DNA from: Paludibacter sp.
Lineage (GTDB): Bacteria > Bacteroidota > Bacteroidia > Bacteroidales > Paludibacteraceae
Assembly (NCBI GenBank): GCA_030655595.1
Contig: JAUSNQ010000110.1
Coordinates: forward strand, 1-18,107
Length of the DNA: 18,107 nucleotides
Direction: 5' to 3'
Shown one piece after another: positions 1 to 7,700 of this stretch. The translations under genes and the position numbers were made by a program. The notes under the pieces are model-generated. The model was given only the letters and a program-made list of their open reading frames with translations. It was not told the DNA's origin and made no database searches. Positions within the stretch are counted from its first letter, which is position 1; every line of letters starts with the position of its first letter.

Positions 1-35
1 TCGCCGATACCGATACTGAATTTTCCTAATTCCAT
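1..35 (-). CDS. uxaE: Probable tagaturonate epimerase, first 11 codons only
   Basis: An ATG at 33-35 on the minus strand opens a frame reading MELGKFSIGIG that runs off the left edge. From memory, this opening resembles the N terminus of the tagaturonate/fructuronate epimerase family (UxaE), whose members start with a short Met-x-x-Gly-Lys-x-Ser-x-Gly-x-Gly-Asp stretch. UxaE interconverts D-tagaturonate and D-fructuronate in the cytoplasm. It lies in the same direction as uxaB and uxaA, which act on tagaturonate and its product, so the context supports the call. Only 11 residues are visible, so this is an inference from a very short motif plus neighbourhood. Another uronate-pathway enzyme is possible. 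Confidence 0.5.
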   Translation of the reverse strand, partial: MELGKFSIGIG

Positions 36-70
36 TGTTGTATTTTTTATATAGGTTTTAAATATTTTTC

Positions 71-252
71 ACCACAAAAGGCACAAAAGAAAAACTAAGA
101 AAACACAAAAGATAAATATAAAATAATAAACCACATTAGTCACGTTAGAGTTCCTAAGTGAATACTATTTATCTCTTTCAGTTTTTAGCTCTTAGTTTTT
201 AGTTCTTAGTTCTTTTGTGTTTCCTTAGTTTTTCTTTTGTGCCTTTTGTGGT
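71..252. repeat. Long inverted repeat, 42-bp arms, in the uxaA-uxaE gap
   Basis: The arm at 71-112 is the reverse complement of 211-252 with a single mismatch (41 of 42). The 98-base interval between the arms contains another related unit at 130-150 (ACCACATTAGTCACGTTAGA) and a run of TTAG-rich units at about 181-210. Within each arm the sequence is a loose roughly 10-base tandem array of CACAWWAG-like units. Transcribed from either strand it would fold into a long hairpin between uxaA and the downstream gene. It could act as a processing or attenuation element, or be a non-autonomous dispersed repeat. No open reading frame or transposase is associated. The 60-256 gap holds nothing else that I recognise. 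Confidence 0.85.
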
Positions 253-256
253 TTAA

Positions 257-1741
257 TCATAACGTTACACCGGTTTTGAAAATCGCTATTTCCCGGTAAT
301 TCTTTTTTTCATTGTTTACATAAGTTCCATTGATTACATCCAAGATGTATGCAACAAAACGATTATTGACCTGTTCAATACTTTCATTTTCGACGATTGT
401 GCCTGCATTGAAATCAATCCACCCCGGTTTTTTCTGATACAAAGCCGAGTTGGTTGATATTTTCATGGTTGGAACAAAAGAACCGAATGGCGTACCTCGT
501 CCAGTTGTAAACAGCACCAAATGACAACCACTTGCTGCCAAAGCTGTTGCTGCAACCAAATCATTTCCCGGTGAACTGAGCAGATTCAACCCTTTGGTTT
601 TGAGTCGCTCACCATACATCAACACATCCATCACCGATGATTTTCCGCATTTCTGCGTACATCCGAGTGATTTCTCTTCCAACGTTGAAATACCTCCCGC
701 TTTGTTTCCCGGCGAAGGATTTTCATATACCGGTTGATTATTTTTGATGAAATATTCTTTGAAATCATTGATGAGGAAAACCGTTTTATCAAAAGTTTCC
801 CGGTTAATGCAACGGTTCATCAAAATCGTTTCAGCGCCAAACATTTCCGGGACTTCAGTCAGAACGGTTGTGCCACCCTGAGCAACTAAGAAATCAGAAA
901 ATACGCCCAGCAAAGGATTGGCTGTAATGCCCGAGAATCCATCTGATCCACCACATTTCAAACCAACTTTCAGTTCTGATAAAGAAACATCTACCCTTTT
1001 ATCTTTTGATGCAACTGCATAGATTTCACGAAGCAATTCCATACCGGTCTCCACTTCATCTGCCACCTTTTGGGTTTCCATGAATTTTACGCGATTTTCA
1101 TCAAAATCACCTAGCAATTCTTTGAATGCTGAAACCTGGTTGTTTTCACATCCGAGTCCGACTACCAAGACCCCACCCGCATTCGGATGTTTGACCATGT
1201 TACGCAAAACCTTGCGTGTATTTTCATGGTCATCACCCAATTGCGAACAACCATAATTATGAGGATAAGCAATCACAGCATCAATACCTTCTAATTTTGT
1301 CTCCTCTTTGAGTTGTTGCGCTAATTCCTGAATGGTTCCATTTACACATCCGACTGTAGGAATAATCCAAATCTCATTTCTGATACCCACTTCGCTGTTA
1401 CTTCTCCTATATCCTTTGAAAGTAATGTTTTGTTGATTCTGGACAGGATTTTCCAATGTTGGCTTATAAGTGTAATCAAGCAAGCCTTCCAGGTTTGTTT
1501 TGATTGATTGTTCGTTCACCCACTCCCCTTTTGGGATGGCCATAATCGCATGACCGATTGGATATCCATATTTGATAATATCTTCATTTACTGCAAGATC
1601 GCAAAGTGCGAACTTATGACCAGCAGGAATATCTGAAATTATGGTGATTAAATCGCCATCCACTTTCAGACTTTCGCCAGGTGTAAGTTGCTCTAGCGCA
1701 ACAGCCACATTATCAGCACTATTTATTTTTAAAAACTTCAT
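257..1741 (-). CDS. uxaA: Altronate dehydratase (UxaA), 494 aa
   Basis: UxaA dehydrates D-altronate to 2-keto-3-deoxy-D-gluconate in the cytoplasm, the last step unique to galacturonate breakdown. The protein has the family layout: an N-terminal SAF-like domain (about residues 1-80), a linker, then the large UxaA/GarD-type domain (about 105-480). Conserved stretches include GYRRSNSEVGIRNE, PHNYGCSQLGDD, GLGCENNQ, GLKCGGSDGFSG, GCTQKCGKSS and FTTGRGTPFGS. Cys and His residues in such stretches are candidate metal ligands. Length matches the roughly 495 aa of the E. coli enzyme. I chose the ATG at 1739-1741: the 12 codons upstream in the same frame come from a repeat element and an A-rich stretch and do not fit the family. 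It lies 150 bases downstream of uxaB in the same direction and is probably co-transcribed with it. Confidence 0.95.
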   Translation of the reverse strand: MKFLKINSADNVAVALEQLTPGESLKVDGDLITIISDIPAGHKFALCDLAVNEDIIKYGYPIGHAIMAIPKGEWVNEQSIKTNLEGLLDYTYKPTLENPVQNQQNITFKGYRRSNSEVGIRNEIWIIPTVGCVNGTIQELAQQLKEETKLEGIDAVIAYPHNYGCSQLGDDHENTRKVLRNMVKHPNAGGVLVVGLGCENNQVSAFKELLGDFDENRVKFMETQKVADEVETGMELLREIYAVASKDKRVDVSLSELKVGLKCGGSDGFSGITANPLLGVFSDFLVAQGGTTVLTEVPEMFGAETILMNRCINRETFDKTVFLINDFKEYFIKNNQPVYENPSPGNKAGGISTLEEKSLGCTQKCGKSSVMDVLMYGERLKTKGLNLLSSPGNDLVAATALAASGCHLVLFTTGRGTPFGSFVPTMKISTNSALYQKKPGWIDFNAGTIVENESIEQVNNRFVAYILDVINGTYVNNEKKNYREIAIFKTGVTL

Positions 1742-1753
1742 TTTCTTTTTTTT

Positions 1754-1863
1754 ACCACATAAGTCACATAAGTACACTTTAGTTCTTCGCTATTTTATAT
1801 TTTTTAAAAGTTTACAGCTTTGTTGTTATAAAAGCTTATGTTAACTAATGTGACTAATGTGGT
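1754..1863. repeat. Inverted repeat of the ACCACAWWAG family in the uxaB-uxaA gap
   Basis: The 20 bases at 1754-1773 (ACCACATAAGTCACATAAGT) match the reverse complement of 1844-1863 (ACCACATTAGTCACATTAGT) at 18 of 20 positions. The two arms are 70 bases apart. The right arm, read on the minus strand, also agrees with the unit at 130-149 at nearly every position, so this gap and the uxaA-uxaE gap carry members of one repeat family. The element fills most of the 150-base space between uxaB and uxaA and ends 12 bases before the uxaA start codon, so it forms most of the uxaA leader. Confidence 0.75.
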
Positions 1864-1891
1864 TATTTTTATTAACATACACTCAATTACA

Positions 1892-3385
1892 TTATTCAAA
1901 CTGCGGCAATTCAAAATCCATCTTCACCGACAAGTTGAAACGTTTCGAAACTATGGTTCTAACTGTTTCCTTCATACCAAACTCATTGATTAACCTCAAA
2001 TAAAATGATAGCTTTTCAGTTAATCCGGGAATATCATTCAGATTCTCATCCCAGATAAATTCAGCTGCGAGTACACACTGGGCAATCATATCAAAATTAT
2101 TGGTTGTCCAAAGGATTTTTAATAAATCTACGATTGCTTTATCGTCGTTTGGAACAATAACATTATCACCACGGTTTCCACCTTTATAAAACGTAATGAT
2201 GGCAGCCAGACCCAACACCAGACCAACAGGCAGTTCACCTTTTCTTTCTAAATAAATTTTAAGTCCCGGCAAATCACGGGTTTTAAATTTCGGGAACGAA
2301 TTCAGCATGATACTGGTAAGAAAATGGTGCACAAAAGGATTGTTGAAACGTTCGACCACATCATTGGCAAACTTTTTCAGTTCTTTCTGAGGCAAATCGA
2401 GCGTGGAAAGCAATTCTTTGTACATCACCATATACACATATTTCGAAATTACACCATCGCGCAAACATTCTTTTACGATGTTCAGTCCGGCCAAGTAACC
2501 TACAGGAGCCAACACGGTATGCGGACCGTTCAACAAGGTAACTTTCCTTTCGTGGTAAGGCTTTTCATCCGGAACAAAAAGCACATTCAGTCCCGCTTTA
2601 TCGGCAGGAAACTCTTTCGCCACACTTTTTGGAGCTTCAATTACAAGTAAGTGGAAGATTTCGGGCTTAACCACTAATTTGTCTTCAAACTGAATACGCT
2701 CCTGAATTTCACCAATAGTCTCACGCGGGAAACCCGGCACAATACGATCCACCAAAGTCGAATACACACCACAAGCCGTATCAAACCAGTTACTGAATTC
2801 AGTACCAAGGTTCCACAAATCAATATATTGATGAACACATTTTTTCAACTCAGTTCCATTGTGAAAAATCAATTCACATGGCAAAATGATAAACCCTTTA
2901 TCAGCAGCTCCGTTGAATGTTTTGAAACGATGAAAAAGCAACTGCGTTAGTTTTCCCGGATAAGAACTTGCCGGCGCATCATCTAAGTTACAAGAAGGAT
3001 CGAAAGCAATACCAGCTTCGGTTGTATTCGACACAATGAAGCGCATTTCAGGATTCTCAGCCAGTTTCAAATACGCATCAAACTGCTCATAAGGATTCAG
3101 AGAGCGGCTGATTACGTCAATCAGCTCAATGCTATCAACGATATTTCCATGATCAATACCCTGAAGATTAACATGATACAAACCATCCTGTTCGTTAAGC
3201 ATATCAATCATTCCTTGCGGCAGAGGTTGTACCACCACAACACTTGAATTGAAACCCACATTTTTGTTCATTCTGTAAACCATCCAGTCAATAAAAGCGC
3301 GGAGGAAATTACCTTCGCCAAACTGGATGATTCTCTCGGGATACACCGGGCCAACCTGAGCCGTTTTTCTGTTTAATCTTTCCAT
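1892..3385 (-). CDS. uxaB: Tagaturonate reductase (altronate oxidoreductase, UxaB), 497 aa
   Basis: UxaB reduces D-tagaturonate to D-altronate with NADH, the step before UxaA. It belongs to the polyol-specific long-chain (mannitol dehydrogenase) family. Near the N terminus, IIQFGEGNFLRAF (residues 19-31) is the nucleotide-binding start of the Rossmann domain. The C-terminal catalytic domain carries the family signature KxxxxNxxH as K281, N286 and H289 in KVTLLNGPHT. The length is close to the 483 aa of E. coli UxaB. Related enzymes are mannonate oxidoreductase (UxuB) and mannitol dehydrogenase. The direct link to uxaA and the GEGNFLRAF and LNGPHT motifs favour UxaB. The gene starts 94 bases after the stop of the LacI-type gene in the same direction, with no convincing promoter between them, which suggests a lacI-uxaB-uxaA transcript. 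Confidence 0.94.
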   Translation of the reverse strand: MERLNRKTAQVGPVYPERIIQFGEGNFLRAFIDWMVYRMNKNVGFNSSVVVVQPLPQGMIDMLNEQDGLYHVNLQGIDHGNIVDSIELIDVISRSLNPYEQFDAYLKLAENPEMRFIVSNTTEAGIAFDPSCNLDDAPASSYPGKLTQLLFHRFKTFNGAADKGFIILPCELIFHNGTELKKCVHQYIDLWNLGTEFSNWFDTACGVYSTLVDRIVPGFPRETIGEIQERIQFEDKLVVKPEIFHLLVIEAPKSVAKEFPADKAGLNVLFVPDEKPYHERKVTLLNGPHTVLAPVGYLAGLNIVKECLRDGVISKYVYMVMYKELLSTLDLPQKELKKFANDVVERFNNPFVHHFLTSIMLNSFPKFKTRDLPGLKIYLERKGELPVGLVLGLAAIITFYKGGNRGDNVIVPNDDKAIVDLLKILWTTNNFDMIAQCVLAAEFIWDENLNDIPGLTEKLSFYLRLINEFGMKETVRTIVSKRFNLSVKMDFELPQFE

Positions 3386-3479
3386 TCAAAAAAAACCTAA
3401 TTTAAATTTAACTAACACCTGTATTTTGTTTTTATAATTCTATCTCAGCCAATCGAAATACGAATAACGTCCTCACTTT

Positions 3480-4547
3480 TCAATCTCTTAAATCCACATA
3501 ATACTCGATGTTTTCTTTCATTAAAATATCAATGGGCATATAATTTATTCTTTGTGATTCTTTGTGAAAAATCAACTCATTACACATGTCCCGTACACAA
3601 AAATAAGCCTGTTTTTCAGGTCTTTGTGCAATAAGATAAGAAATAACACCCCTTTTCAGGTAATCTATGTTTTCCTGCAAAAGGTCATAGCCCAAGAGGA
3701 GTACATCCTGACGATTAATAGCAGTAAGAAACTTAGCCAGACGATATACCTTAGAATTGAAAGTAATAGCAGCTTTAATATCCGGGTTTATTTCAAATAT
3801 TTGCTGAAGAATTTGATTGTTAACTTCTTCATTATCGTCGGTGAGTTCCACATTGATTAATTCACAATTATTTTTCTGTTCATTCAGGTATTTAGCAAAA
3901 CCATGATAACGACTTACTGTTTGATTTGAAAACGCTTCACCTTTTCTTTTAGTTCTAATAACCAACACTTTAGAATCAGGAGAAAGTGAGTCGGAAAGCA
4001 ATTTAGCACCAATATATCCACTTTGAGAAGAATGCTGACCATAATAACTCAGAAATGGCGCTTCTTCAATTAATGAATCAATAAATGAAAACGGAATTTT
4101 AAGTTGATGCAATTCATTTGTTAAACGAAAGGTTTCCTGTCTGAAAATGGGTGCAATAAAAACTGCATCCGGAGTATCGGCAAGTAAGGAATTTGAAACT
4201 ACTGCAAAAGATTGCTGGTCATACTGATTAAAGTATTTCTTTTCTACATCTACATGATAATGAGAAAATTCCCTTGCTGCTTGATCATATCCGCTATCAA
4301 CACTCTGCCAGTAATCTCCTGGATGGTGTGAAGGTATCAGACAGACAAAACGATAATGTTTTTTAGAAGCCAGCGAACGAGCTAAAATATTGGGTGAATA
4401 ATCTATTTCACGTAATACTTTTTCAACAGCTTCGCGACTTTTTTCAGAAACTTCTCCGCGATTATGCAATACACGATCGACAGTACCTTCCGAAACTCCT
4501 GCCAAACCTGCAATATCTTTGATGCGAATTTTACCGTTTTTATTCAT
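3480..4547 (-). CDS. LacI-family transcriptional repressor, 355 aa
   Basis: The N terminus is a LacI-type helix-turn-helix: IKDIAGLAGVSEGTVDRVLH at about residues 8-27, followed by the hinge-helix region YSPNILARSLAS at about 51-62. The rest (about 68-355) resembles a periplasmic-binding-protein-like effector domain, with SGYDQAA and AAITFNS stretches typical of the sugar-binding fold. It should bind DNA as a dimer and release on binding a sugar acid or related ligand, probably an intermediate of galacturonate catabolism given the uxaB-uxaA genes directly downstream. The ligand is inferred from context only. Two near-identical palindromes with central CG flank its own promoter, which suggests autoregulation. 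No clear Shine-Dalgarno sequence precedes the ATG, as is common in this phylum. Confidence 0.92.
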   Translation of the reverse strand: MNKNGKIRIKDIAGLAGVSEGTVDRVLHNRGEVSEKSREAVEKVLREIDYSPNILARSLASKKHYRFVCLIPSHHPGDYWQSVDSGYDQAAREFSHYHVDVEKKYFNQYDQQSFAVVSNSLLADTPDAVFIAPIFRQETFRLTNELHQLKIPFSFIDSLIEEAPFLSYYGQHSSQSGYIGAKLLSDSLSPDSKVLVIRTKRKGEAFSNQTVSRYHGFAKYLNEQKNNCELINVELTDDNEEVNNQILQQIFEINPDIKAAITFNSKVYRLAKFLTAINRQDVLLLGYDLLQENIDYLKRGVISYLIAQRPEKQAYFCVRDMCNELIFHKESQRINYMPIDILMKENIEYYVDLRD

Positions 4548-4561
4548 ATCAGACTATTATT

Positions 4562-4585
4562 TTCAATCTGGTTTTACAGATTGAA
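4562..4585. other. Perfect 9-bp dyad with 6-base centre in the lacI leader
   Basis: TTCAATCTG at 4562-4570 is exactly complementary to CAGATTGAA at 4577-4585, around GTTTTA. On the minus-strand transcript it lies 14 bases upstream of the LacI start codon and downstream of the predicted transcription start. It could fold into an RNA hairpin near the translation start or serve as a protein-binding dyad. Its sequence is unrelated to the TTCGTGTGCG operators nearby. It lacks the G+C content and U tract of a typical intrinsic terminator. Confidence 0.6.
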
Positions 4586-4592
4586 TTTTAAA

Positions 4593-4610
4593 TTCGTGTG
4601 CGTACACAGT
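4593..4610. promoter_or_regulatory. Putative LacI-type operator, promoter-proximal copy
   Basis: TTCGTGTGCGTACACAGT shares its first ten bases (TTCGTGTGCG) and the ACAC core with the palindrome at 4663-4680. The central 12 bases GTGTGCGTACAC are symmetric at 10 of 12 positions around a central CG, the hallmark of LacI-family operators. It lies just downstream of the predicted start of transcription of the lacI gene, where bound repressor would block initiation. Binding by the adjacent repressor is inferred. Confidence 0.65.
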
Positions 4611-4620
4611 TTACACACCA

Positions 4621-4650
4621 CAAAAATAATATATATTTTCATAATACAAA
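4621..4650 (-). promoter_or_regulatory. Bacteroidetes-type promoter of the lacI gene
   Basis: Read on the minus strand, TTTG (4647-4650) is followed after 18 bases by TATTTTTG (4621-4628), an exact match to the TAnnTTTG -7 element of the Bacteroidetes primary sigma factor. Transcription would start near 4614, leaving a leader of about 67 bases. The two operator-like palindromes lie immediately upstream and downstream of this promoter, which raises confidence in it. Confidence 0.6.
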
Positions 4651-4662
4651 AGAAAAAATGAT

Positions 4663-4680
4663 TTCGTGTGCGAACACGAA
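4663..4680. promoter_or_regulatory. Putative LacI-type operator, upstream copy
   Basis: TTCGTGTGCGAACACGAA is an 18-base palindrome symmetric at 16 of 18 positions, centred on CG. It is the better of two matching sites; the other is at 4593-4610, exactly 70 bases away start to start. It lies just upstream of the -33 element of the lacI promoter. A pair of sites around a promoter suggests repression by cooperative binding or looping. The regulator is inferred from adjacency. Confidence 0.7.
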
Positions 4681-4776
4681 TCAGAATTTAACGACACAAA
4701 AACAGTATATACATCTGAATATCTGTATATTATGAATTATTAAGTAATATTGCAAAATAAAATATTTAACAATAAA

Positions 4777-7700
4777 TTAATTTTCTATTGGTTGTTCCTG
4801 ATGTTTTTGTCTGTATTCGGACGGAGTAGTTCCGAATTTCTGTTTGAAACAGCGGCTGAAGTAACGCGGATCTTCGATACCCACCCGGTAGGATATTTCA
4901 GAAACTGTGTATTGGGTATTGCGCATATATTCAGCAGCACGTTCAAAGCGAATTTCACGCACAAACTCCACGGGAGAAAATCCTGTTAGACTTTTCAATT
5001 TATTAAAAAAGACTGTTCGGCTCATGCCTAATTCAGATGCAAGATAATCAATATTCAAGTCGTAGTTATCCAAATTATCATTCATCAGCTTGATTAGTTT
5101 TTTCATAAAAAGCTCTTCCTGCGAACTGATTTCCAGTGGTGGCAAACTGAAATCCGGTCGCGGCGAGAGCATTTGGGAACGATAAAACTGTTGAAGTTGT
5201 GTGCGTTGCTTCATCAGATTTTCAATTCTGGCGTGCAAAAAGGCAGAACTGAATGGTTTGGTAATATAATCATCCGCACCGGCTTTCATCCCGGCAAGTT
5301 TACTTTCCATATCAGTAACGGCTGTTAACAAAATCACAGGGATGTGAGAAGTCCGTTTATCTTCTTTTATTTTATTAATCAACTGCAACCCATCCATTTC
5401 AGGCATACGCAAATCAGCAATGATAAAATCTGGCATCAGGAGTTCAATTTTTTTCCAGCCGGTCAGACCATTTTCAGCTTCTTCTACCCGGTAATTGTTT
5501 TTCAGACTATTTCTCAAAAAATGACGAAGTTCATCGTTATCTTCCACAACAAGGATCAGTGGTATAACATTGCTGTGATGGGCTTGGTCATTATTTTCAT
5601 CTGTATTTACAATTTCCAATTGATCATCATTTTCTCCTATAGATTGATTATTATCCGACATGATAATATCAACATCATCAGCAAAATGATTGACACCCTG
5701 TTTGAATTCAATTTCAAAAGTAGACCCTTTCCCAACCTGACTTTCGACATGGATGACTGCATGATGCAAATCCACTAATTTTTTCACCAAATCAAGCCCT
5801 ATCCCTGTACTTCTCTGAGCAATATTTCTGAGTGTTGAGACTGAGAAAAAGCGATCGAAAATAAAGTTTATTTTTTCCTGAGCTATCCCTACCCCTTCGT
5901 CGATTACTGACAACACGGCCATATTCTGTTTGAGTGATGTTTTAACTGTAATCGACTTTCCCGAAGAAGTGAATTTAAACGCATTTGATAAAAGATTATA
6001 AATAATCGAATCAAATCTTTCCGGATCAAGCCAAATTCTCAGGTTATCGGTTTCATCCACAATTTTGAACTTGATTTTTTTCGCATGAGCTGTTTCCGTG
6101 AAATTATTGGCAGAATTTTTCACAAATTCTCCGAAATTCACCTCTTCAACCGTCAAACGCATTTTATTATTTTGTAGTTTTCTGAAATCAAGTATTTGAT
6201 TGATAAGTCCCAGCACGCGATCAAGATTACGTCTCACAAAAGTGAGTTGTTCCTTAATTCCCGCATCCAAATCTTCCTGCAACAGATTATCTACCGGTAA
6301 TGAAATAAGGGTAAGCGGAGTTCGGAGTTCGTGGGAGATATCCGTAAAGAAACGTAATTTCATATCTGTCATCTGCTTCTCGATCTGTACATTGTGTTTC
6401 AGTTTGTAGATGGTAAGGAAAATCATCAGTGTAATCCCAAAAATCAGCAATACAAATACCACATAGAGAAATCTGGCAAAACCCGATTGCCAGAAAGAAG
6501 GCAGCATTTTCAGTTTGATTATTCGTTGATTATCTAACCAGATACCTTCACTGTCGGTTGATTTAACATAAAACTTATAATCACCGGGAGGTAATGAAGT
6601 ATAAGTTGCAAAATGTTTATTTCTGACATAATTCCAATCTTTGTCAAATCCTTCCAGCTTGTAAGCATAGTGAATTTTATCAGGAGCGCGCATATCGAGT
6701 GTGGCAAACTCAATAGTAAATACATTTTGTCTGTGATTGAAAACTATTTCTTCCGTTTTATCCAGTTGTGATTTGAGAAGTGATTTCTCACCAATGACAA
6801 CTTCTTGATTAAACAAAATTAGCTTTGTAAAGACTAGCGGAGCGTCAATTTTCTTTCGAATTACGGCTTCAGGACGGAAAACATAGAATCCCGATTTTGA
6901 TCCCAGACAAATTTCACCAGACTGTAGTCTAAAAGCAGAAGCTTCTGAAAATTCGACATTTTCAAGTTCATTTCCTTTCCCGAAAACTTCGAATTCGTAA
7001 GTCTTTTTGTTCAATTTAACAATTGAATTATCGGTTGTCAACCACAGACTCCCTTGTTTATCGTCGATGATAGTATAGACAACGTTATTGGGTATACCTG
7101 TTGACCGATCGAATATTTGAAACTCAGGAAAATTTTTGTCACCTTTTTTATTAATTAGTCTATTCAATCCACCACCGAAAGTTCCAAACCAAATTTCCGA
7201 CTCCTGACTTTCATATATACAATGAACATCATTGGCTCCGAGACCATTTACTCTGTTTTCATTATTATTGTAATAATCGAATCGGATGTTCCTAAAGTCA
7301 TCGAATTTGCTATCGAATAGGACAAACCCTTCAGTAGTAGCCACCCATATCTGATCTTTTGAATCTGCAAAAACCTGTCGAACCCTTGAACAGTTGGCAA
7401 TCGGATAATTTTTAAGTTCATTATATGCATGAATAAAGCGCACTTTGCCATTTTTTTCTTCCAGCAGGTGCAATCCTCCCCCATAAGTACCAGCCCAAAT
7501 ACGTCCCGATTTATCCTGTGTAACTGAATAGAAATCGTTGTGAGCAGGAGAATACGGATCGCCGGGTTTATGGACAAAATTCTCTATCGAAAAAGCGTTT
7601 TTGGCATTTTTCTTCTTCAGGCGAAATAATCCCTGACGTTTTGTTGACACCCAGATATCGCCCGATTTGTCCTGAAAAATATTATAAACGAACATTTCTT

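Noticed and set aside
4704..4730. TATACA-N10-TGTATA inverted repeat between the hybrid regulator and the lacI promoter
   Set aside because: Short AT-rich arms with a mismatched centre; no link to a promoter element, and it does not look like a terminator for the regulator.
5344..5778. 144-residue plus-strand open frame within the hybrid regulator
   Set aside because: Opposite the receiver and kinase coding sequence and of improbable composition; no independent support.
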